The position numbers were made by a program, and so were the translations under genes. The notes beneath the pieces were generated by a model. It searched no databases, was not told the origin of the DNA, and was given only the letters and a program-made list of their open reading frames with translations. DNA of 64,000 nucleotides from the NCBI RefSeq assembly GCF_016808335.1, contig NC_053146.1:11539015-11603014 (forward strand). Direction: 5' to 3'. Shown piece after piece: positions 22,856 to 33,609 of this stretch; position 1 is the first letter of the stretch; each line of letters begins with the position of its first letter. Source of the stretch: Panicum virgatum (taxonomy: Eukaryota > Streptophyta > Magnoliopsida > Poales > Poaceae).

Positions 22856-24989
22856 TGCGTGCTTATATTTCTTTATAAGAAAGTAAACCACAACTATTTG
22901 AAACTGTTCGAACGGTGGGAGCTCGCCCCTGCGCCCCATGCCAGCAGCCACAGGGCGGTCGACACCGTGGCCGAGCTCTTACTCAGGCAGGTCGATCGCG
23001 TCGCACTCCTCGCATCTAGCTACATCGCCGCTCGTCCCACCACGGCTTGCCCGACGCCGGCAGCTGATGCTTACTCGTCCTGCATAGCACGCGCGGTAAC
23101 GGTGCCGAGGATGAGCTCTGCCCATCCGGCCCAGCTTCGTAATTGAATCGATGGGACCTGCGCGTGGTATGCAGATATAGGGTAACTCCAATATAATCTT
23201 GGCTAAGGTGCAAACATGTGACACCTCATGAGGTGCTTTGCTAGAAAAAAGTCTGCTATGTATAAATTTCTTAGCACACACTAAGTTGGACCCCACACCA
23301 TATAAAAATTGTATGAATGGATGGACATCCAGTGTATGGGTTGTCAGAGAAGGAGAGGGGTGAGTGGATGAGAGAGAAGACAAAATGTTTTATATTGCTG
23401 GTATCAGGATAACTAGATAAGCAACAGGTACAAGGTGGTGCTAGGTTAGCACCTCCTCTCAAATGTATTGCACCTCTTTTATTTTCTTCTCTCTCCTCTT
23501 AGCTTTGCACCGGTTTAGAGCATACATTTCAGCTCCCCCATGAAAGTGGACCCGTTAGTTGTGCGCCTCGGAACTAGAGTATCTCCTAGCGGTGCCTTCA
23601 ACCAAAACGATCTCATTTTGCATGTCCTGCAGCAAATTTACATTATATTTTTAAAATCCTATATAACTTCCTTCAATTTAGGTGCTGGCAACTTTTAAAA
23701 TGCCCAACTTAATGCAATAACTTGGCAAATAGGTGCATTCGCAGACCAAACATTACACGGCAATGTAACTAACATAAAGTCTCAATAAAGAGTATATTCA
23801 TGTTATGACAAATTATTAAGTATTATTTGACCATTGATTTTTGTGTAGCACCTGCGTGGCAATGTATTTGGCCAGGATAAAACTCTCACTGTTTAGAAAT
23901 TAATGTTATGTCTTTACATTATTGTATAGTGATTTAATTTTAATTAAAACTATTTAATTTGATATTCAATATTGAAAAATTCACCCTCACTGTTTCTGAT
24001 ATGTTTGATTATATGCACGGCTAAACTATAAAGACCAATACGTTTATACAAACTATTGATACCTTTTAGGAGCTTGGTACATATATTTTTAAAGCCATGC
24101 GTTAGAAAGGAATAATGAGCTAAATAAACAGAGACAAACATGAGCATTGTTGAATACATGAGCAGAAGCACTGAAGAAACCTAAGGTTTCAGGGTCTCTC
24201 TTATCGACTTCAGTGTTTGAGTGATGCTAATGGTGTAATTCTAAAATTTATTTGCATTTGAACTAATAAAAAATTGACATAGTTGAAAAGTAACAACCGG
24301 ATCACCATCAATAATTTCCATTTATAAAATTTAAGAATTATTGACGTTCATCTACTTTGATTAATATGTTACTATTGTAATGGTGGTTAAATAATATATT
24401 ATATTTAATAAAACCATAATTAATTTATTCTGAGAATAAAATTATTGGTGTCCATTGCGACACAAAAATCTACGCTCAAATAATACGTTTCAACATGAAT
24501 ATACTCTTTATTGTGACTTGACGTTAGTAAATATATTGTCTTTTAATGTTTGGACTTTGAATGCATTAATTTACCAAGTTATTGTACTAAATTAAGCATT
24601 TTCTAAGTTGTTGGATCAATCTGCACTCAGCTATCAAGTTATTGTACTAAATTGAGCACTTTACTAATTGTTGGATCAATTTGCACCCCACCTACCAAGT
24701 TGTTATATGATTGGTGCAATTTACTCATTCTCTAATGAGAGGAGGACCTGGTTTGTGGTTTGGGCTAGGTATATTCACTACGTTCGCTTGTTTTGTAGTA
24801 AATATCAAATCTTCCACCCTTCCGAGTCTGAGGATTTATTCATGCATCTTGCAGCCCCCTGCTTATTCCATCACAAGTTTTTCAATACTTTACGTGTAAG
24901 ATTTATTTTGTCAATATTTTTCAGTTTAGGCTTTGACATAATTACATCTTGGTTTACTAACATGCTCGTGCATGCTATTACTTTAGCAG
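22856..24989 (+). other. NLR1 intron, right part
   Basis: Parts (gctcgcccctgcgcccc near 22920; gcccatccggcccagctt near 23120; the stretch just before the acceptor) match the intron of the intact NLR at 54.3-55.26 kb. About 23150-23620 holds sequence absent from that paralogue, probably another small element whose edges I cannot define. Confidence 0.65.
23694..24612. mobile_element. TIR element in the NLR1 intron
   Basis: Inverted arms of about 130 bp. Left, from 23694: aataacttggcaaat, ccaaacatta, caataaagagtatattcatgt. Right, to 24612: the same blocks reversed, including acatgaatatactctttattg. It is AT-rich, without coding potential, and absent from the matching intron at 54-55 kb. Short direct repeats of ttgttggatcaat follow it. 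Superfamily not determined. Confidence 0.65.
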
Positions 24990-26963
24990 GTGCTTGTGCG
25001 TGATTGATGATTTATGGAAAGAATTGCCATGTGATACAATCAAACTTGCTTTGCAGGATGGTAATCATGGAAGCAAGATAATCATAACCACTCGCAATAA
25101 AGCTGTCGCGGAACATGTTGGTGGTGGTATTTATGAAATAAAGCCTCTTTCCAATGATAACTCCAGAGAGCTGTTCTACAAACGAATATTTGAATCTGCA
25201 GATGATTGTCCTCCTGATTTGAGCAAAGTCACTGGAAAAATCTTAAAGAAATGTGGTGGTGTACCATTAGCCATTATTACTACAGCAAGCTTACTAGCTA
25301 CTAAACCAAGATGTTCAGTGGAATGGGAGAAGGTGAATAATTCAATTGGTTCGGGATCTGAAAATAGCCCCCATGTGGATAAGATGAACACAATATTAAG
25401 CCTCAGTTACAATGATCTGCCTTTCCATTTGAAGACTTGTTTGTTGTATCTGAACAAATATCCCGAGGACCAGGTGATTAGAAAGGATGTTTTGGTATGG
25501 AGCTGGATTGCAGAGGGTTTCATTACACGTGCAGGGTCAAGCTTGCAGGAGACAGGGGATGGTTACTTCAATTAGCTTATTAATAGAAGCTTAATACATC
25601 CCGTCAACAGTAAGGATCCATTTTACGCACTTGGAGGGACGGAGGTGTATTATTGCCAATTACATGACATGGTGCTTGAGCTTATTATCAAGTTGTCAGC
25701 TGAAGAAGGCTTTGTTACCGCTTCGTTGTCAGATGGTGAACAAGCAGTGCATCTTCATTGCATCAGAGGGAGATCATCCGACGGCTATCCCTCCACAACA
25801 GTAGCAACACCAATGCCTCAATAAATGAAAGAAAAGAACTGTTCAAAGTGAGGTCACTTGATGTCTTTGGCCGTGCTGATTTAATGATGCCATCCCTATC
25901 AAGATTTCATGTTCTACGTGTATTGCAGCTAGCGAACTGTTCTGGACTGGATAACAATCATTTTAAGGATATATGCAAGTTGTACCTCCTTAAGTTTCTA
26001 CGGCTACAGGGTTTGAAAGTCACTAAGCTCCCCGAGAGTATTGGCAAGCTGGAGTCTCTGGAAACATTGGAAATCAGAAGCGTCGATGATGAGTCAGTGA
26101 TAATGTTACCACTGTCTTTTGGTAAACTCGGAAAACTGGTCTGGTTTCATGCTGAAAGAGTGGAGCTACCAGAAGGTGTGAGTCTGGAGAATATGAAATC
26201 TCTACGAGAGCTTGTAGGCATACGCCCTACCTTGCACGCTGTGACAGAGATTGGTAAACTGGGAGAGCTAAAGGCTCTTGAAATTGCCATCAAGGAAGAA
26301 CCAGAGAGCAGAACTGGCAATTGGAAGGAATTGCTTCACACGTGCCTTCAAATGTGCTCCAGTACGTTACAAGTTTTGGTGCTGAGAATTCCACTACATA
26401 GTTTGTATTCCCTGAATTTTATGGCACATGTTCCTTCTGGTCTGTGGACCTACATGTGTAGTGGCTACTTTGATGAACTCCCAAGGTGGATGGATCCGTC
26501 GCTCTCCTGTCTCACGGTCTTGTCCATCAGGCTGCTCAATGTGCATGTACAGCCTGAGCATCTTGACAAGCTTGCTGAGCTGCCATCTCTTCGCTTTCTC
26601 AGGATACAAGTACTAGGTTTACCACTGCAGCAGGAAAAGCTCGTTATTCACAGCAGTCCATCTGCATTCCCGTGTCTAACAGATCTTCAGATTTTGTGCC
26701 AGTTGATGTTCCTTAAGTTTCAACCTGGGGCTATGCCAAAGCTTGGAAGACTCTACCTTTGCTTTGACGCTAGAAGGACCAATGAGCATTTTCGGACTAA
26801 TAACTTCAATTATGGATACGAGAACCTCCCTTCTCTCCGACATGTCGTTATTGTGTTAAACATCATTGCATTAAATTGGGCGGAGCACACCGAAGCCCAA
26901 AATGCTATTAGGAAGACAATTAACGATCATCCCAACCATCCTTCGCTCAATTTTTCCTACTAG

Positions 26964-27724
26964 TAAGAATTAAAGGTAAGAGTTAACTCATCAGCATTTA
27001 AGATAGTGTAGTCTTATGTGGCCTGTCTATCAATCCGGTGCGAAATGGTTGTTTTGCCACTTCTATTTTGCGCTAAGAAAACATCCTGTCGAGCCAACTG
27101 CCAATCTTTTCTTTTGTGCTACCCTTGTTTAACATAGTGGAAGTTTGAAACTATTACTACATTATTAAGGCTTCATTCTGATTCTTGTTTCTTTATTTGT
27201 AGGATGGAAGCAGCTCATGAGATTTGTTGCTCGTAATGTTCTTGTTATGGGGTTAGAGACTAAGTATGTTACATTTTCCATGAAATCTATTGTCACATTC
27301 ATGTCAAACTCAAATACTTTTATGACTATTCATGACGTGTTTCCAATAATTACATCATGTACGTTTTTTTTGTAATTGATGATGGATTATGGGTGTGACA
27401 TATTTTGAACATTTCATCCATATACTGTATCTTAAGTTATCAAGTTTGGAGGATGGAGTCTGAGTCAATCTTTTTTTTTGTAAGGAATTAATGTTCGATA
27501 CATAACTACCGAGTGAACCAATATATGTTTTTTTAGCAAAAGTGATCGAATACACGTGCCCAACGCGTTTTAACTTGAGGTAGTAGCTCGGATAATGCAA
27601 GGAACAAAATTTATCCTAGTTTCCGTTTCCTAGATTCCACGACTTGGGCTGCGAGGGGTGGGCCTTTTGCTGATATGATGGGCCACGCCCACACCTAGGG
27701 CCAGTCCAATGAAAACACTCACGG
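26964..27724 (+). other. NLR1 downstream tail (copy T1)
   Basis: Non-coding tail shared with the other NLR copies. Blocks include ggatggaagcagct near 27204, ttagagactaagt near 27252, ttcatgtcaaactcaaatac near 27299 and aaggaattaatgttcgatac near 27483. The same series occurs after NLR2, at 48.3-48.9 kb without an NLR, and in part after NLR3. It may include 3' UTR and a 3' UTR intron (acceptor-like ttgtag before ggatgg). Confidence 0.7.
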
Positions 27725-28953
27725 CGCCCCTAGCGCGTCTTTTTTATTTTTATATTTTTCAAAAATATTTTTTACGGAAATATATTTTCAATTTCACAAT
27801 TTACAGTTAGAAATATATTTTCAATTTCACAATTTACAGTTTTATACCCCTACCGCCCGGCAGGGTGACGGCAAGGGACCTGCCGCCCGGCAGGGGGCGG
27901 CAGGGACTGATATGTAAATAAAAAAAATTATTTGCGCGGAGGCCCTTGGCAGGAGCCTGCCGCCCCCCTGCCGCCTGCCACCCGGCAGGGGGGCGGCAGG
28001 CTCCCCCTCCCCGCAAAATGGGCCATTAGATGTGGTTTTAGATATTTTGCATACAAATAAAAAACATTAGTAAAGTATATGAATATGAAAAGTATAAGTT
28101 AGCAATTCATACACATACGCAAATGAGAACGAAATAGGTGATGCATGAGAACGAAATAAGTATAACATGACGACATGTCCATAACAAAAATACGGAAACA
28201 GCTAGAAGCACCTCCTAACCACCCGGCCACCCCGGCCATGTCGATCTCTTTTACGCTGAGCGTGGACGTGGTCTGTAGAGTAGGTGTGCCGCTCTGGAGG
28301 CCCTACGTCTCTACCTGGACGTCCGGTGGCCATAGGTGTCTAGAAGGTAGGATCGGCCTGCTGGTTAGGTGTAGAAAATAACCGACTCCAATCTTCGAAG
28401 TTCGCCTCAAAGGTATCATGTGTGGGCCCTATACAGTAGCAATTAAGATATCTTAATTATCGTCTTATAAGTCATATATTTGGGTACATATTCATCATAC
28501 GTACCTGGTGGTGGTGGATACGAAGAATGACCCATATCAGGAAGCTGGTGGTGCGATCCTGTAAACCGTTCAAATTATTTAAAATATTCATAGAAATAAG
28601 AAGCACATGATAAATTCGGGCTACAGATTAGGTATTTACCTTGCGTTCCTTCTGCTGTCGCCGTAGGGTAATACGAAGAAGGTCTAGCATCATATAATTG
28701 TTGTGATCCTATATGTAAATACAAAAGGAATTAGACTTCATACCACAATTAATTGAAATTAAGATATTGACTATATGTCTACCGAAAGGTTGTGGTGGTG
28801 CCTGTGTTGGTTGAAATGACATCCCTGCAGCTGGTGCCATGGTACTAAACTGAGTCCCTCCGTGAGGTTGATAAGGTGGGTGTGCATCACCTGTATGGAC
28901 TGAGAATTAATTGTTGGCTTCAAAATAGGAAGTTAGTAAGTATCCTCACGTAC

Positions 28954-31132
28954 CTGGATAATGCTGCTGAGACCAATAAGGTGCTTGGGAAGACTGCTGC
29001 TGTGTGGGACCACAAGGAAATGATGTCGAGGCTTGAGACGAACCGTACGAGTCATCGTACGATGTCCGGCTACCAAAGGCTTCAAGCATGGAATGGGCTC
29101 GTTGTGAAACTCGATCTAGGCCGACTCTTGTTCATTCCTATCCATCATAGATCCCGCTCGAATCCTCATCAAATTCGCCCTGGCATCTACGTCCATCAAC
29201 CTGCACATTTCATACTGCAAGCAAAAAAAAAGAAAGCATTAACACTATAATCCAAAGTATTTGAAAAGCGATGATAACTTTGACTCACCGCCCCAGCTAA
29301 TGCCTCATCCCTATGTCGTGCGTAGCCATCCTGTGATGTCGCAACATGCGGCTGTGGTTGCATGTCGGCATATATCAAGCGACAACAAGTCTGAGGCTGG
29401 TACCAGCTCAGGTACGCCCTGTACGAAGCCTCCGTGTGTGCAGGGGTCGCAAGCGCCACGTTCTCCTCTGCCTGGTCCCAGCCATCGACCCAAGGTTGCA
29501 CCCTTGTCACCCACATGTTGGAGAAGGGTTGCCCAGTCCTCGATAAACTAAATATTGAAAACAATTTAGTCAAATATGATTAGTTAACTATACAATGCAT
29601 AGTCACTGAAATAGTATATGAATTGTTACCTGTGGTCATGGCGTTCGACCCGATCCAATGCTGACGGCACAGGATACAACTGCCTTTGACCGAACTGTCT
29701 CCTGACTCTGTCCGGGCAGTGAGCCTCAATGTAAACGTCGTACACCAACGCTGTAGTTGTCATCCAAAAGGCCTGGTCCTGAAAGCAAACCGAAGATATC
29801 CCGATCGGTGCACGAGTGTTTATAGCCAACTCGGAGTAGGGCTCCCACACGACGTCTTCAGGTGTCAACCGATCAAACTCAGCCACAAATTCAGGATAGG
29901 CCCGACGAGACTGTACGTGGGCCCAATTCTTCTGCACAAAATTAATAATAATATGTACAAATAAGAAATACAAAGAGGGTGAAATAAAGCAACAGAATTG
30001 CCAACAGAATAGTACGAGTAGCAGTCATTTCCGTACCTGACGAGCGTACCAGAGAGTCCCCATGGTGGGCCTATCGTCCTCGGTGTCACCGTACATATCC
30101 AGCTCATACGGTGAGTGGTCGACAAGTGGGCGACCAATTGCTATCCTCACGTACGACCAAAGCTGTAGCAGAATCGGACATCCTGTAAGAATTGCATTGT
30201 GCTTATTTTGCACCGATGCCTTGCAGAGGCCACGGTACGTGGCTGCAAGTACCGCTGAACCCCAACTGTATTGAGGCATTTCCTCCACAGCTGTCTCTAC
30301 GATCTCCTGTGCGTAAGGCACAAGCACCCTATCCACATAGTCCCCGTGAGTTGTTGAACATTATGTATCCAAACAACCACAACAGGTATGCCTCAAGGGA
30401 TCGAGTGACGCTATCCTCATCAGCATCATATGCCAAATTGTCGGGCTGCATAGAAAAGATGAACATTTATGAGTACGAGATCAATTATAAAATAAAACCA
30501 TAACTGCACTAGTCAAAAGCATAACTCTAACATTAATCATAACAAAACAAGGTATGTACCTGGAACTGCAGGATGCATGCCTTGGCAGGCCCTGTTGCTT
30601 TTTGGTGTTCTTCTACATCAATCGCGATGTCAATATTTGCAAAACGCTCTTCTAGATCGTCCAACCACGTAGGCGGGACGACACGAGGCCCTACGGCATC
30701 CCCACTAATAGAAAGACCCAGCAGCATCGCAACGTCCTGTAGGGTCGGTGTCATCTCCCCACAAGGGAGGTGGAAGGTGTTTGTCTTAGGCCTCTATCTA
30801 TCAACCAGAGCCGTCAGTAGGGACCTGTCCAGCTTTACTGAACCACTCTCAGCAAGATGACCTATAGTAAGAAGACCAGCCTCACTCAACCTGAAAAATA
30901 GAATGATCAAAGGTAAGTACATTATGTACGAAACGTATATGAAACAAACGTATTCTTAGAAACATAATCCGACGACATATCACCTGGGCACCCATCGTGG
31001 GTCAACAGGAATAAACTCCGCTGGTGGACGTGGACGCAGCACGTTAAGTTTCACGCGCTGAACCACTGCAAGGAAGGACCGGTGCGACGAGTCTATGACT
31101 CCGTCAAGTAGAGCTGGCGTATTTTCGGCCAT
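28954..31132 (-). pseudogene. Plant mobile domain (PMD/MAIN-like) gene, broken
   Basis: Minus-strand exons with GT-AG junctions: 31132-30984 (ATG, MAENTPALLDG), 30890-30560, 30445-30037, 29931-29630, 29547-29289 and 29214-28954; more may follow to about 28170. Hallmarks are the PMD sequences MTPTLQDVAMLLGLSISG, SWGSAVLAATYRGLC, LWSYVRIAIGRP and YLSWYQPQT. PMD proteins are plant nuclear proteins (MAIN/MAIL in Arabidopsis) that also occur widely inside transposons. Defects: TAG at 30796-30794 within exon 2 and a one-base frame loss near 30345 in exon 3. This is probably an element-borne PMD copy rather than a host gene. Confidence 0.8.
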
Positions 31133-31190
31133 ACCTAACACAAAAAATATAAGTTTTCTGCATTTTCTACAATTTTTCTACATTTTTCTA

Positions 31191-31412
31191 CAATTTATCT
31201 TAAATTTTCATAAACTTTTCTAACATTTCTTGCATTTCCTACAATTTTTGTACAATATATTTTTATAAATATATTTTTCTAATATTTTCTAAATTTTTCT
31301 AATATTTTCTACAATTTATCTTAAATTTTCATAAACTTTTCTAACATTTTCTTGCATTTCCTACAATTTTTACAATATATTTTTATAAATATATTTTTCT
31401 AATATTTTCTAA
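31191..31412. repeat. About 122-bp tandem duplication upstream of the PMD gene
   Basis: The block acaatttatcttaaatttt...ataaatatatttttctaat occurs at about 31191 and again at about 31313, nearly identical and very AT-rich. It lies just upstream of the PMD ATG, in promoter position. Confidence 0.75.
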
Positions 31413-32155
31413 TTTTTTTTGCATTTTCTACAATTTATCTGAATGTTCATATACTTTTCTAACATTTTCTACAATTTCTGACTATTCCTCGAATTTTTTT
31501 CTCGTATTAAACAACTAATTAATACCACAAAATTGGTTGGTAAACCTAATTGGTTTTTCTAAAAACTAATCTTAATTCTACCTAAATTATATTAAAAACA
31601 TTACCTAAATCGCTAAAATATCATTACTGCTGCATACACTAATTATAGAATTAAACATAAAAAAATTTAGATCGAGAAAGTTGAGAAATATTTATTACCT
31701 GCGGTTAGGATCCAAAATCCGGCAGGGCTTCGCCGTTACAACTCCCTCCCTCACCCCTCCTCTCTCCCTCCCGCTCTCTGGATGTCGTGGGAAGCAAATG
31801 AGGGGGGAGGGGGGAGAGAAGCCTTTTTATACAGTGTGGGGGAGCCTGCCGCCCCCCTGCCGGGCGGCAGGCCCCTGCCGCCCAGTGGAGTGGCGGCATT
31901 TTATACAGTGTGGGGGAGCCAGCCGCCCCCCTGCCGCCCAGCGGAGTGGCGGTAGGGGGCCTGCCGCCCGGCAGGGGGCGGCAGGCTCCCGCCAAGGACC
32001 TCCGCGCAAATAAATTTTTTTTATTTACATATCAGTCCATGCCGCCCTCCTGCCGGGCGGTAGGGGTATAAAACTGTAAATTGTGAAATTGAAAATATAT
32101 TTCTGTAAAAAATGTTTTTAAAAAATATAAAAATAAAAAAGACGCCGCCCCTAGC

Positions 32156-32225
32156 TGCTGTGCAGCTTGTGATGAAGAAGTCGAAGTGCTCGTGACGGGG
32201 CTGCGAAGGGTTTTCGTGCTCTTGG
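32156..32225 (+). pseudogene. eS12 (RPS12) exon-2 fragment
   Basis: Reads tgctgtgcagcttgtgatga then agaagtcgaagtgctcgtga, matching 59807-59870 of the intact eS12 gene with scattered changes and an extra base. It starts at the right target site of the Mutator-like element; homology fades by about 32225. No upstream exon is present. Confidence 0.7.
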
Positions 32226-33600
32226 CTCTGCGGCCAGTCACCTCCGCGGTGGCGCTGCTGCGAGTCGTCTGCTATACAGTCGCCATCCGCAGTGCCCCTT
32301 GCCCTTGGTCACTGGCTTTTCCTCCGTGAACACCGCACCGCTCTAGCTAGTTCGCCTCTCGCCGGCCCGGCGCCCCAGCCCGCATCGCTGCCCCCCTCCG
32401 AAGACTCCCGACTTGCTAAAATGTAAAGTAGTGTCGATATGAAAAATATAACACCCTCCAATATTATAGGGATGTAACAGTTAAGTAGGAAAAATATGTA
32501 GTTGCATTCGACGTTGGTTTCCCTTTCTTCACTACTAAATACTAATCCATTTGCTCTTAGGTTCGACCTATTTTACCTATCTAAAATTATACGATGCGAG
32601 CTGATATCAATGATAAGACTTAGAGCAATTCGAAGAGAATAGCTATCTTCCTAGCTAAACTTAAAAGTTGGAATCCAAGTCTTAAAAAAAGCCTTCTAAA
32701 TGGTAGGGAAACCAACAGACTATCCATTTCCATTCTCCAAATCCCAACTGCACCTTCAATTGTCCCCTTCCACACACACTGACTTGTGGGTCCCACGCGT
32801 CATCTCCTTCCTTCCCTTTCCCTTCCGCTGCCATGCTCGCACCTCGTACAATCGGACGGTGAGGGTGCACCCTGGCACTGCGGCGAGGTCGTCGAGGTCA
32901 CCACCGTGCTACTGCTGCCGGTGGTGTGGGAGACGGACGATGTCGCCACCATGGAGTCTGCACCCAGGCGGACCAAGATGGACGTGGACCTCAGCATCAT
33001 CAAGGTGGACAAGGCGTGGCCACGGTGGGCGTGGTCGAGCTGGCAGACAGGTGCAGGCTGCTGTGGCGGACGATGGAGGAGGAGCTAGAGTGGGGGCGCG
33101 AGGCTGGGCCGGCAGGAGGAGGCGGAGAGGGCAAGGTCGCGGGGCCGGCAGCAGTGGGAGGAGGCGGGGCAGGGGAGCGGGGCGGGCGAGAGGACGGCGG
33201 GAGGGCGGAAAGGGCAGGGATGGCGAGTGGTGCAGCTCGGGATAAATGCCGAGCGCGGGGTTCGGGATGGCAAGCGGGATAGCGAGGGAGGCAACATAGA
33301 GAGTCTGTTGGATGTTGATTTTAAGGAAGTTTAGCTATTTTTAGCTATTCTATCTAATTTACAGAGTCTAAAGTCCACAACCAATCAAACAATGTGTCTT
33401 GAGCCAAACTCCATCTACTAGACTAGAATTGATGGATGAGAGTTGTCTCCACCTTAACTTACATCATCTCCAGCAGCATTCCCTAACTCAACTGTCACAT
33501 TGCAATAATTTGTGTAAATATATTGCTCCATACTATAGATCTCTTTTATTTTAGCTTTTTCTAATAATTACGGGGACAAACCAATAAGATAAAATTGACT
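32226..33600. other. Intergenic with GC-rich block, possibly a small TIR element
   Basis: About 32620-33360 is flanked by related inverted sequences (agaatagctatcttcctagc on the left; ttagctatttttagctattc on the right). Between them is a GC-rich block (32780-33290) with open frames on several strands but no recognised domain. It could be an element that picked up a gene fragment. No confident gene. Confidence 0.35.
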
Positions 33601-33609
33601 ACCGGACAC

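Larger units (their letters stand above)
11161..26963 (+). pseudogene. NLR1: CC-NBS-LRR pseudogene, intron split by a retrotransposon
   Basis: Exon 1 is 11161-11928 and exon 2 is 24990-26963, with the same GT and AG positions as the intact copy at 53.1 kb. The coding order is Rx-N coiled coil (YDIEDAVDT), P-loop (GLGGLGKTT), kinase-2 (CVIDDLW), RNBS-B (KIIITTRN), GLPL (GGVPLAII) and LRRs ending NHPSLNFSY. Defects seen: a two-base insertion in the coiled coil (about 11270); TGA in place of the conserved Trp codon (11354-11356); a 66-base deletion before the P-loop (about 11626); TAG for a Glu (25573-25575); and a one-base deletion near 25746. The 10.6-kb retroelement lies within the intron, so the coding lesions alone already disable the gene. 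Confidence 0.9.
27735..32145 (-). mobile_element. Mutator-like element carrying a plant-mobile-domain gene
   Basis: 4.41 kb beginning GCGTCTTTTTTATTTTTATA and ending in its inverse, flanked by a perfect 10-bp duplication cgcccctagc (27725-27734, 32146-32155). Terminal inverted repeats extend about 280-310 bp and include GC-rich palindromes built from ctgccgcccggcag. Nine- to ten-bp targets and long TIRs fit Mutator-like elements. The only recognisable gene inside is a minus-strand PMD gene; no MULE transposase motif was seen. It inserted beside or within a decayed eS12 copy, whose exon-2 remnant abuts the right target site. Confidence 0.85.

Noticed and set aside
27840..28010. Short GC palindromes ctgccgcccggcag repeated, CRISPR-like at first sight
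   Set aside because: They lie within the terminal inverted repeats of a plant Mutator-like element and have no regular spacer structure; the genome is eukaryotic.
28876..29551. Plus-strand frames opposite the PMD gene
   Set aside because: Shadows of minus-strand PMD exons that have canonical splice sites and recognisable PMD sequence.
32156..32225. Functional second eS12 gene
   Set aside because: Only about 70 bp of exon 2 with changes; no start, no other exons.
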